A stretch of 64,000 bases of DNA. It comes from Paractinoplanes maris. GTDB taxonomy: Bacteria; Actinomycetota; Actinomycetes; Mycobacteriales; Micromonosporaceae. Under the pieces are notes generated by a model, which ran no database searches, was not told where the DNA came from, and worked only from the letters and a program-made list of their open reading frames with translations. Below, one piece after another: positions 33,357 through 41,397 of this stretch. The DNA is taken from the NCBI RefSeq assembly GCF_023544465.1, contig NZ_JALPVL010000018.1:124001-188000 (forward strand), in the 5' to 3' direction. Numbering within the stretch: the stretch's first letter is position 1; every line of letters begins with the position of its first letter. The translations under genes were made by a program, and so were the position numbers.

Positions 33357-34700
33357 TCAGGAGGCGAGCCGGAACACCTCGGCGTGCCGTTGCGGGGCGG
33401 GGACCCCCAGCTCCCGCAGGCTGCGCAGCACGGCGTCGGTCATGGCGGCCGGACCGCAGACGTACACGTCCCGCTCGGCGATGTCGGGGACCAGGCCGCG
33501 CAGGTTCTCGGGGCTGAACGGCTGGTTGGCCCCGGCGGTGCGGCCGGTCAGCAGGTGCAGCCGGGCCTGCCGCAGCTGGGCCAGGTTGCGCAGCTCGCCG
33601 AGCAGCACCGCGTCACCCGGCGTGCGGACGCGATAGAGCACCACGATGTCGCCGTCCAGCGTCTCGTCCTCGAGCAGCGCCCGGATCGGGGTCACGCCGA
33701 TGCCACCGGCGATCAGGACGGTGTCGGCCCGGGTGCGGCCGGTCGCGGTGAAAGCACCGTACGGTCCCTCGGCGAACACCCTCGTGCCGACCGGCAGATC
33801 GCGGAGGCCGGCACTGGTCGTACCGATGGCCTTGGCCGTCAATCGCAGCGAGTGACCGTCCGGCGCAGCCGAGAGTGACCACGGGTTGACCTGCCACCAC
33901 CGGTTGTGCCCGGGGAAGCGCCACAGGAAGAACTGGCCCGCCCGCGCCTGCAATTTGTGCAGGTCACGGCCGGTGACATGGACGGACACGACGTCGTGCG
34001 ACTCGGCCACCACCGCGGCCACCCGCATGCGGTGCCGCACGTTGCGGACGACTGGCAGGATCAGACGGCCGGTCAGCAGCGCTCCGATCGCGAAGGCCCA
34101 CAGACCCCACCAGTACGCCTGGGTGAAGTTGTTGGTCTTGAAGGCGCTGCCCTCGTAGACCTGATGGATCACCCCGAGCACGATCACCGCATAGACCAGC
34201 AGGTGGATCGCATGCCAGACCTCGTACGGAAGCCGCTTGCGCGCCGCCCGGACCGAGGTCACCGCGATGACGCCGACCAGGATCGCCGCGATCATGCCGA
34301 GCAGCACCGGCATCTGCCGGGCCAGGTTGGGGATCTGGGCGAGGAACGAGACCTTGTCGAGCTGCGCATAGCCGAGCAGCACAAAGGTCGGATGCAGCAG
34401 GACGAGCCAGAAGATGGCGAAACCGGTCCACCGGTGCCAGCTGGTCAGCTTGTCCAGGCCGAGGCGGCGGTCGAGGAACGGCAGGCGGGCGATCAGCAGC
34501 AACTGCAGGGCGAGCGCGAAACCGAGGTGCAGGCCGAGGGCGCGCCCGATCGTGGTCAGCGTGTTGTGGGCGGGCGTGTTCGGCTGGGTCAGCATCAGCT
34601 CGACGATGGCCAGGTTGAGCAGGAGAAAGAGCCAGAGCATGAGGTACGCGGTCCGGGCCTGACCGGTGCGCCGCAGCTGCGGCCGGGTTGCGGTGAGCAT
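33357..34700 (-). CDS. Ferric-reductase-like membrane oxidoreductase
   Basis: 447 residues. Six membrane helices carry a ferric-reductase-type haem domain with histidines in LHLGF, SWHRWTGF, LLHPTF, WHAIHLL and GVIHQV. A flavodoxin-reductase-like half follows with FAD contact NPWSLSAAP, NAD-binding GGIGVTPIRALL and the end motif CGPAAMTDAVL. Electrons would pass from NAD(P)H through FAD to haem and across the membrane. ATG at 34700 is preceded by GGGAGG at five bases. The partner or acceptor is unknown. Confidence 0.93.
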   Translation of the reverse strand: MLTATRPQLRRTGQARTAYLMLWLFLLLNLAIVELMLTQPNTPAHNTLTTIGRALGLHLGFALALQLLLIARLPFLDRRLGLDKLTSWHRWTGFAIFWLVLLHPTFVLLGYAQLDKVSFLAQIPNLARQMPVLLGMIAAILVGVIAVTSVRAARKRLPYEVWHAIHLLVYAVIVLGVIHQVYEGSAFKTNNFTQAYWWGLWAFAIGALLTGRLILPVVRNVRHRMRVAAVVAESHDVVSVHVTGRDLHKLQARAGQFFLWRFPGHNRWWQVNPWSLSAAPDGHSLRLTAKAIGTTSAGLRDLPVGTRVFAEGPYGAFTATGRTRADTVLIAGGIGVTPIRALLEDETLDGDIVVLYRVRTPGDAVLLGELRNLAQLRQARLHLLTGRTAGANQPFSPENLRGLVPDIAERDVYVCGPAAMTDAVLRSLRELGVPAPQRHAEVFRLAS

Positions 34701-34871
34701 CCGAACCTCCCGAGGTGTGCATTGTCTGTAGCGGGTGAGGGCTGGGCGGCGCAATCACCCACACGACACGGGGACGTCCGGGGTTCAGCACGGTGACCGA
34801 ATGGGGCGGGGTGGCGGGCTCCGGCGATACTTGCCCGGGCGCCCGGGTTGCCGGGCGGATAGGAGCGAGTA

Positions 34872-37589
34872 GTGACGCAACCGGCGAAGCCGACGGACGA
34901 GACCCAGCCGAACCCCGCCGACGCGGATGACCCCACCGAGGCCATCCCCGCGGCGAGTTCGGCGACCCCGGCGTCCGCCGACCCCGACGAGCCGTCCACG
35001 CCGCCCGCGGATCCTCAACAGCCGGCCGCGTCGCCCGCGGATCCTCAGCGGCCGGCCGCGCCAACCACCGGCCTCGAGCAGCAGACCGCGCCGCCCGCCG
35101 GCCCCGAGCAGCAGACCGCACCGCCCGCCGGCCCCGAGCAGCAGGCCGCACCGCCCGCCGGCCCCGAGCAGCAGGCCGCACCGCCCGTCGGCCCCGAGCA
35201 GCAGGCCGCACCGCCCGCCGGCCCCGAGCAGCCGCCTGCTGATCCACAGCAGTCGTTCGCTCCGCCCACCGATTCCCAGCAGCCGGCCCCAGCTCCGGCC
35301 GACACTCCTGAGCCGACGATCGCGCACACAGTCGTCGACCCGCCCACTGTGGGAGGGGGAGGTGGTGGCCGATTTTACGCCGATCAGCACGAATCAAAAC
35401 CGTTGTCCACAGGCGCTGCCAGCTCCGCGGGGACTGCAGCCGAGTCCCATCCACAGGCAACGCCGGAGCCCGACGCACCACCCGCGCCGCGGCCGGATAC
35501 CTCGCACACCCCGGCAGCCACGCAGTCCGCGGCCTCCGCACCTCAGCCGGGCGCCACGGCGCCCGAGACCCGCCCAACGCCGACTGATATCGCGGGCTCA
35601 GATCCCGACGCCACGGCCCCACTGAGGGCAGTGCCATCTTCACCGCGATCCGATCTGACCGCGCCAATTCCCCGGACCCCGCCCACGCAGCCGCCCGGCA
35701 GGCCCACCTCACTCGCCCAAGCCGGCCGGCCTGCCCCACCGGCACAAACCAGTCAGCCCGCCCCGCCCGCGCGAACCACTCAGCCCGCAGCGCCCGCGCA
35801 GACCACCCAGCCCGTGAGGACTGTCCCGCCCGCCCCGCAGAATCCGGACCTCACCGCGCCGATCACTCCCGTTTCCCGCCAACCCGCGGCCCATCCGGCC
35901 CCCACCCAGCGCGACCTAGACCTCACTACCGCGCTGACTCCGACCCGGCCCAGTGGCACTCCGACCAAGCCATCATGGCCCACCCCAACGGACAGCACGC
36001 CCGCCCGTGATCGCCCGGTGGCAGGCAACGCCGGTTCGGTGGCTGTCCCCGCGACCCGCCCCGAGCGCAACCCCGCCCCCACGGTCGTCCCGATCCCCGC
36101 TCCAGGACCCGCGCCATCCCCGGCTCCCGGCAAGGTCTACGGCGGATCTCCGCAGTCCGGTCCCGTTGGACCCACCGCTCCCCCAGCTCAGCGAGCCCGC
36201 ACGACCACCCCACCTACCGAATACGGTCGTCCGGCCACTCAGCCAGGGGAATACGGCCGCCCCGCCGACACCACGCCCACCGAATACGGCCGACCCGCTG
36301 ACACCAGGCCCACCGAGTACGGCCGACCCCGCAGCGCCCCCCAAGCTCCGCAGCCGGCCGAGTACGGCAGCGCACCGCCCCGCCGCCGCAAGCGCCCGAT
36401 CGCCATCCTGGTCGCGCTTCTGGTGCTGCTCGCCCTGCTGGGCGCCGGCGCCACAGTGCAGCTGACCCGTTCCCTGCCCGACGCCACCCTGGCCACCACC
36501 GTCGCGTCGACCATGCGCATCCCCGGTGACGCCCCCAAGCTCCCCTGGCCCGACCAGGGCTCGGCCGAACTCCTCATCGAGGGCCTGGGCCGCCTCGGTG
36601 GCTCCGGCACCGACAACGCCGCGCCCATCGGCAGCGTCGCCAAGGTCATGACCGCGTACGTCATCCTGCGCGACCACCCCCTCACCGGCGACGAGGAGGG
36701 CCCTTCACTCACCGTGACCGCCGCCGATGTCGCCGACTATCAGGCCCGCATCGCCAGCAACCAGTCACTCGTGCCCGTCCGGGTCGGGGAGAAGCTGACC
36801 GAGCGGGACGCCATCGAGGCCCTCATGCTGCCGTCGGCCAACAACATCGCGCACCAGCTGGCGATCTGGGACGCCGGCTCGGAGAGCGCCTTCGTCGGCA
36901 AGATGAACGACGCCGCTGCCGACCTGGGCATGACCGCCACCCGCTACACCGACCCCAGCGGTTACCTGCCGACGACCGTCAGCACCGCCCCCGACCAGGT
37001 CAAACTGGCCCGGGCCGCGCTCAAGTCGAAGGTTTTCGCCGAGATCGTCGCCCTGCCCAGCGCCACCATCCCGGTGGCCGGCAAGATCCGGAACTACAAC
37101 GACCTGCTCGGCGTGCAGGGGGTCTTCGGCATCAAGACCGGGTCGACCGACGAGGCCGGCGGCTGCCTGCTCTTCTCGGCCCGTCTCACCGTCGGCGGCC
37201 GCAAGCTCACCGTCGTCGGGGCCGTCTTCAACCAGCCCGGCCTGAACACCCCGGAGCAGCTGGCCAACGTCAACCAGGAGGTCCGCGCGCTGCTGCGCGC
37301 GGTGCGCCGGACCGTGAAGCAGTACACGCTGCTCCCAGCCGATCAGGTGGGTGAGATCCGGACGGCCTGGGGCGCCACCAGCCCCGTACGCCCGGCCACC
37401 CCGCTCAAGGTGGTCGGCTGGCCCGGCATGAGCGTCCCGCTGGAGGTCACCACCTCGGCGCCCGGCGCCTCGGTGACCGCGGGCCAGCCGGTCGGATCGG
37501 TTCAGGCTGCCGGCGTACGGGTCGACCTGCGCGCCGACACCACCACGCCCGACCCGACCCTGTGGTGGCGTCTGACCCGCACCGGCTAA
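34872..37589 (+). CDS. D-alanyl-D-alanine carboxypeptidase with giant Pro/Ala-rich cytoplasmic tail
   Basis: 905 residues. The first 510 or so are Pro/Ala/Gln/Thr-rich low complexity, including decapeptide repeats of the GPEQQAAPPA kind and TEYGRPAD repeats. Then comes one membrane helix (about 512-532) and an extracellular S11 peptidase domain with the three penicillin-binding motifs: SVAK (Ser588, Lys591), SAN (655) and KTG (755). This is type II topology, so the low-complexity part is inside the cell. The usual enzyme is under 450 residues, so the tail doubles its size. It trims stem peptides of peptidoglycan. GTG at 34872 has AGGAGCGAG before it. Confidence 0.92.
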   Translation: MTQPAKPTDETQPNPADADDPTEAIPAASSATPASADPDEPSTPPADPQQPAASPADPQRPAAPTTGLEQQTAPPAGPEQQTAPPAGPEQQAAPPAGPEQQAAPPVGPEQQAAPPAGPEQPPADPQQSFAPPTDSQQPAPAPADTPEPTIAHTVVDPPTVGGGGGGRFYADQHESKPLSTGAASSAGTAAESHPQATPEPDAPPAPRPDTSHTPAATQSAASAPQPGATAPETRPTPTDIAGSDPDATAPLRAVPSSPRSDLTAPIPRTPPTQPPGRPTSLAQAGRPAPPAQTSQPAPPARTTQPAAPAQTTQPVRTVPPAPQNPDLTAPITPVSRQPAAHPAPTQRDLDLTTALTPTRPSGTPTKPSWPTPTDSTPARDRPVAGNAGSVAVPATRPERNPAPTVVPIPAPGPAPSPAPGKVYGGSPQSGPVGPTAPPAQRARTTTPPTEYGRPATQPGEYGRPADTTPTEYGRPADTRPTEYGRPRSAPQAPQPAEYGSAPPRRRKRPIAILVALLVLLALLGAGATVQLTRSLPDATLATTVASTMRIPGDAPKLPWPDQGSAELLIEGLGRLGGSGTDNAAPIGSVAKVMTAYVILRDHPLTGDEEGPSLTVTAADVADYQARIASNQSLVPVRVGEKLTERDAIEALMLPSANNIAHQLAIWDAGSESAFVGKMNDAAADLGMTATRYTDPSGYLPTTVSTAPDQVKLARAALKSKVFAEIVALPSATIPVAGKIRNYNDLLGVQGVFGIKTGSTDEAGGCLLFSARLTVGGRKLTVVGAVFNQPGLNTPEQLANVNQEVRALLRAVRRTVKQYTLLPADQVGEIRTAWGATSPVRPATPLKVVGWPGMSVPLEVTTSAPGASVTAGQPVGSVQAAGVRVDLRADTTTPDPTLWWRLTRTG
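35070..35240. repeat. 30-bp in-frame repeats in carboxypeptidase tail
   Basis: Five to six near-identical 30-base copies encode GPEQQ(T/A)APPA. Because 30 is a multiple of three, copy-number change only lengthens or shortens the disordered cytoplasmic tail. Confidence 0.85.
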
Positions 37590-38047
37590 CGGTAGAGCGA
37601 GCGGAGGACGGCGTCGGTCACGGCGCCGTAGAGCAGGTGGGGCAGGGCGTCGGTCAGCCAGTCGCCGGCCGACCAGGTGCGGGGGTCGGTCACGTCCAGG
37701 GCGGCCATCGACAGGTTGGTCGAGGCCATCGCGGTGGCGCCGATCAGGGCGGCGCCCAGCGGGGCCGGTGGCCGCACGCCGGCCCGGCGGAGCACACCGA
37801 AGGCGACGCCGATGCCGACCCCGGTCACGATGCCGGTCAGGCTGGCCAGGCCGGCCACCCGGTGTTCGCGGGTCTCGCCCTCGCCGGGCACCGAGACCGG
37901 CAGGTGCTCCTCGATGGCCTCGACGGTCTGCTCGGGTGTGCTGCTGCTCGCGCGGCCGCGGACGGCCATGTCGAGATAGGTGACGGCGTTGAGGGCCGCG
38001 GTCCCGGCGGCTCCCGCCGCCGCGCCCGCCAGGATTCCGGTTCGCAT
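37586..38047 (-). CDS. Membrane protein of unknown function
   Basis: 153 residues with three or four hydrophobic, Gly/Ala-rich helices (GILAGAAAGAAGTAALNAVTYL, GLASLTGIVTGVGIGVAFGVL, GAALIGATAMASTNLSMAAL) and a small loop STPEQTVEAIEEHL. I know related actinobacterial proteins only as hypothetical membrane proteins. The stop codon overlaps the stop codon of the convergent carboxypeptidase gene by two bases (four bases of gene overlap). Confidence 0.8.
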   Translation of the reverse strand: MRTGILAGAAAGAAGTAALNAVTYLDMAVRGRASSSTPEQTVEAIEEHLPVSVPGEGETREHRVAGLASLTGIVTGVGIGVAFGVLRRAGVRPPAPLGAALIGATAMASTNLSMAALDVTDPRTWSAGDWLTDALPHLLYGAVTDAVLRSLYR

Positions 38048-38101
38048 GGGATCAGCCGTGCCCGGCGAGCCCGGCCGCGAAACAACGCGGAACAAGCGGG
38101 C

Positions 38102-39289
38102 TCAGGCGCGGTTCACCAATACGCGGCCGAATATCACCGTGATCACGCCGGCCAGGACGACCGACAGCAGGCCCACGCGCAGGCTGGTCTGGTCGGCGAT
38201 GAGACCGACCAGCGGCGGTGACAGCAGGAAGCCGCCGCGCAGCAGCCAGCTCACGATGGTCAGGCCGGTGCCGGGCGCGAGCCCGGGCAGCTCGTCGGCG
38301 GTGTGCATGGCCGCGGGCACCAGGGTGGCCACGCCCAGCCCGGCCAGCGCGAACCCGGCCAGCGCGCTCGGCACCGACGGCACCGCCAGCGCCGCCCCCA
38401 TGCCGATCGCGGCGAGCGCGCTGCCGGCCCGGACGACCGTACGCTGGCCGAAACGGTCGACCACCCGGTCGCCGGCCAGACGGCCGACGGTCATCGCGAC
38501 CTGCATGGCCACGACGGCGAGGCCCGCGGTGGCCGCGCCCGCCTTCAGGTCATCGCTCAGATAGAGCGCACCCCAGGAGGCCCCCGCGTCCTCGACCAGC
38601 GCCCCGGCCGCCGCGAGCACGCCGAGGGCGGCCAGCATGCCCACCGCGGCCCGGGTGAACGAGCGGGACACCGGCGTGGCGTCCTGATCGGCGACGCGCT
38701 CGGCGTCCTCGGCCCCCGGCAGCAGGAAGCGGAAGGCGACCAGGGCGATCGCGCTGAACAGCACGGCCGAGACGGTCAGGTGTACGCCGATCGGCACCGA
38801 CAGGCCGGCCGCGGCCGAGCCCATCAGGCCGCCGAGCACCGCGCCGATGCTCCAGACGCCGTGCAGCGAGTTGAGGATGGAGCGGCCGTAGAGCCGCTGG
38901 ACCCGCAGGCCGTGCGCGTTCTGGGCGACGTCGATGATGGAGTCGAGGGCGCCGACGACGAACAGCGCGCCCGCGAACGCCGTCCAGTGCGGGGCGAACG
39001 GGATGATCAGTGTGGCCAGGGTCAGCAGGACGATGCCGAAGGAGGCCGTACGGGCCGACCCGAGCCGGCGGATGACGGCCCCGGCCAGCAGACCGGCCAG
39101 CAGGGCGCCGACCGGCATCGCGGCGATGGCCGTGCCGAAGAGCGCGTTGGAGACGCCGAGGTCGGCTTTGATCTGCGGATAGCGCGGCACCACGTTGAAG
39201 AACACCGCGCCGTTGGTGAGGAACAGCGCGGCGACGGCGGCCCGCGCCCTGCGAGCCTGCCGCGTGGGGGCGGCAGCCAGAGTCGTCAT
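38102..39289 (-). CDS. MFS transporter (YbjJ-like)
   Basis: 395 residues with 12 predicted helices and the motif YPQIKADLGVSNALFGTAIAAMPVGALLAG typical of the YbjJ/FucP-like MFS branch in actinobacteria. Substrate not known. ATG at 39289 was preferred to a TTG/GTG further upstream. A perfect short dyad TGTACG-N2-CGTACA lies 23-36 bases before the start codon, which suggests control by an unlinked repressor; no regulator gene is adjacent. Confidence 0.9.
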   Translation of the reverse strand: MTTLAAAPTRQARRARAAVAALFLTNGAVFFNVVPRYPQIKADLGVSNALFGTAIAAMPVGALLAGLLAGAVIRRLGSARTASFGIVLLTLATLIIPFAPHWTAFAGALFVVGALDSIIDVAQNAHGLRVQRLYGRSILNSLHGVWSIGAVLGGLMGSAAAGLSVPIGVHLTVSAVLFSAIALVAFRFLLPGAEDAERVADQDATPVSRSFTRAAVGMLAALGVLAAAGALVEDAGASWGALYLSDDLKAGAATAGLAVVAMQVAMTVGRLAGDRVVDRFGQRTVVRAGSALAAIGMGAALAVPSVPSALAGFALAGLGVATLVPAAMHTADELPGLAPGTGLTIVSWLLRGGFLLSPPLVGLIADQTSLRVGLLSVVLAGVITVIFGRVLVNRA

Positions 39290-39311
39290 GCGGACGAGCG
39301 TACACACGCTA

Positions 39312-39325
39312 TGTACGCTCGTACA
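39312..39325. promoter_or_regulatory. Dyad upstream of MFS gene
   Basis: TGTACGCTCGTACA is a perfect 6-2-6 inverted repeat. A half copy (GCGTACAC) recurs nearer the start codon. The spacing fits binding of a TetR- or GntR-sized dimer over the promoter. Confidence 0.5.
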
Positions 39326-39334
39326 CAGCGAACG

Positions 39335-39958
39335 TCAGGTGTGAGCGAAGCCATGCAACGCCTGCTCGACGTCGGCGTCGGTGAGCTGACCGAAGGCCTC
39401 GTAGAACTGCCCGACGGCGCGGAAGCCGGCCGGCTCGCTCAAGCAGATGGTGGTGTCGGCGTCCAGCGGGATGCCGGGCGCGCAGACCGGCGCCGCGAAG
39501 ACCACGCGCGCGGGATGCCGTCCCCGGAGCCACGCGATCGCCGCCCGGGCCGTCACCCCGGTGGCCAGCCCGTCGTCGACCACCACGACCTCGCGGCCGG
39601 TCGGGTCCGGCGCGGGCCGGTCACCGCGGTACGCCCGTGTGCGCCGGCCCACCTCGGCCCGCGCGGCGGCCACCGCCTCCGCGAAATCCTCCGGCCCGAA
39701 GCCGCGGTCGAAGACCGGTGGCCCGTCCTCGGCGATCGCCCCGGCCCCGACCTCGGGCCGGCCCGGCTCACCGATCTTCCGGACGATCACGACGTCGAGC
39801 TCGGCCCCGATCCGGGCCGCGACCCGGACGGCGACCGGCACGCCCCCGCGCGGCAGAGCGAGCACGAGGGGCACCGGACCGGGATGTTTCGGCACCTGGG
39901 CCGCGACCGCCTCAGCGAGCTGGCGACCGGCATCGTCCCGATTGGCGAAGATCGTCAT
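39335..39958 (-). CDS. Phosphoribosyltransferase-domain protein
   Basis: 207 residues. The PRPP-binding loop VVVVDDGLATGVTA is intact, and LPRGGVPVAVRVA near the N-terminus is characteristic of a subgroup of predicted phosphoribosyltransferases that in other bacteria is fused to or paired with dienelactone hydrolase-like proteins. Substrate unknown. ATG at 39958 was selected since similarity begins there (MTIFANRDDAG); a much longer upstream frame runs over the selA promoter. It is divergent from selA, 130 bases apart. Confidence 0.85.
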   Translation of the reverse strand: MTIFANRDDAGRQLAEAVAAQVPKHPGPVPLVLALPRGGVPVAVRVAARIGAELDVVIVRKIGEPGRPEVGAGAIAEDGPPVFDRGFGPEDFAEAVAAARAEVGRRTRAYRGDRPAPDPTGREVVVVDDGLATGVTARAAIAWLRGRHPARVVFAAPVCAPGIPLDADTTICLSEPAGFRAVGQFYEAFGQLTDADVEQALHGFAHT

Positions 39959-40088
39959 GGTCAGGGGGTACCCCCGCGGCGTCGGCCCTATACGTCCGAC
40001 CTGCGGGCCGCGAATGCCCGCGGTACTTTCCGGCCGGGTAGCTTCGGGGCGTCGGATCGCGGGCATGCGAAGGGTCCAGGAGGCGACG

Positions 40089-41396
40089 ATGAGCGAGGCC
40101 CAGGTGGACCCCCGGCGGCGGGTACCGCGTACCGACGCGGTGCTGGCCGATCCCCGGCTGGCCGCGGCGACCGGCAGCGAGGGCCGGGCGGCGGTGAAGG
40201 CGGCCGTCGTGGGCACGCTTCAACGCGTACGGGAAGGAAAGCTCGACCCGGCTGAGGTCGTCGACGCCGTGCTCGCCGCCCTGCCCGGCGGGTTGCGGCC
40301 CGTGCTCAACGCGACCGGGGTCGTCCTGCACACCAACCTCGGCCGGGCCGCCCTCTCGCCCGCGGCCCGCGACGCCGTGGCCGCCGCGGCCGGGCACACC
40401 GACGTCGAGCTCGACCTGGCCACCGGCCGGCGCGCCAAGCGGGGCCGCACCGCCCTGGCCGCCCTGCACCGGGCCGTCCCCGCCGCGGGCGACGTGCACG
40501 TGGTCAACAACGGCGCCGCCGCCCTCGTGCTGACCGCCACCGCCCTGGCCGCCGAGGGCCGCGAGATCATCGTCAGCCGCGGCGAGATGGTCGAGATCGG
40601 CGACGGATTCCGCCTGCCCGATCTGCTGGAATCCACCGGCGCCCGGCTGCGCGAGGTGGGCACGACCAACCGCACCTCGCCGGCCGACTACGAACGGGCG
40701 ATCGGCCCGGCCACCGGGTTCATCCTCAAGGTCCACCCGTCGAACTTCGTCGTGCGCGGCTTCACCAGCTCGGTGCCGATCACCGAGCTGGCCGCGCTGC
40801 CGGTCCCCGTCGTGGCCGACATCGGCTCCGGCCTGCTGGCCCCCGACCCGCTGCTCCCCGACGAGCCCGACGCCGCGACCACGCTGGCCGAGGGGGCCGA
40901 CCTCGTCATCGCCAGCGGCGACAAGCTTCTGGGCGGACCCCAGGCGGGCCTGCTGCTGGGCGCGGCGCCGCTGATCGAACGCCTGCGCCGGCACCCGCTG
41001 GCCCGGGCCCTGCGCGTCGACAAGCTGACCCTGGCCGCCCTGCAGGCCACGCTGACCGGCCCGGCCACGCCGACCTGGGAGGCGCTGCGCGTCTCGCCCG
41101 AGGCTCTCCTGGCGCGCACCCGGCACGCTCAGGCCCTGCTGGCCGAGGCCGGCGTCGAGGCCGACGTCGTCGCGTCGGAGGCGGTCGTCGGTGGCGGCGG
41201 GGCGCCCGAGCTGACGCTTCCGTCGTGGTCACTCTCCCTGCCTTTCCCGTACGCGTCACCGCTGCGCGCCGGGGCGACCCCCGTGGTGGGCCGGGTGGAA
41301 CGCGACCGCCTCCTGCTCGACCTGCGCTGCGTGCCGCCCTCGGCCGACCACACTCTGGTCGACATGGTCGTCGCCGTGGCCGGACCGGCGGGCTGA
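40089..41396 (+). CDS. selA: L-seryl-tRNA(Sec) selenium transferase
   Basis: 435 residues, near the usual 460. A PLP enzyme that converts seryl-tRNA(Sec) to selenocysteinyl-tRNA(Sec) using selenophosphate. The PLP lysine is Lys279 in ASGDKLLGGPQAG, and the N-terminal NATGVVLHTNLGRA is the family signature. ATG at 40089 has AGGAGG five bases upstream. selB begins two bases after its stop codon, making a selA-selB unit. selD and tRNA-Sec follow 4 kb downstream, and the user gene, fdhA, is at 49576-52845. Confidence 0.96.
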   Translation: MSEAQVDPRRRVPRTDAVLADPRLAAATGSEGRAAVKAAVVGTLQRVREGKLDPAEVVDAVLAALPGGLRPVLNATGVVLHTNLGRAALSPAARDAVAAAAGHTDVELDLATGRRAKRGRTALAALHRAVPAAGDVHVVNNGAAALVLTATALAAEGREIIVSRGEMVEIGDGFRLPDLLESTGARLREVGTTNRTSPADYERAIGPATGFILKVHPSNFVVRGFTSSVPITELAALPVPVVADIGSGLLAPDPLLPDEPDAATTLAEGADLVIASGDKLLGGPQAGLLLGAAPLIERLRRHPLARALRVDKLTLAALQATLTGPATPTWEALRVSPEALLARTRHAQALLAEAGVEADVVASEAVVGGGGAPELTLPSWSLSLPFPYASPLRAGATPVVGRVERDRLLLDLRCVPPSADHTLVDMVVAVAGPAG

Positions 41397-41397
41397 C

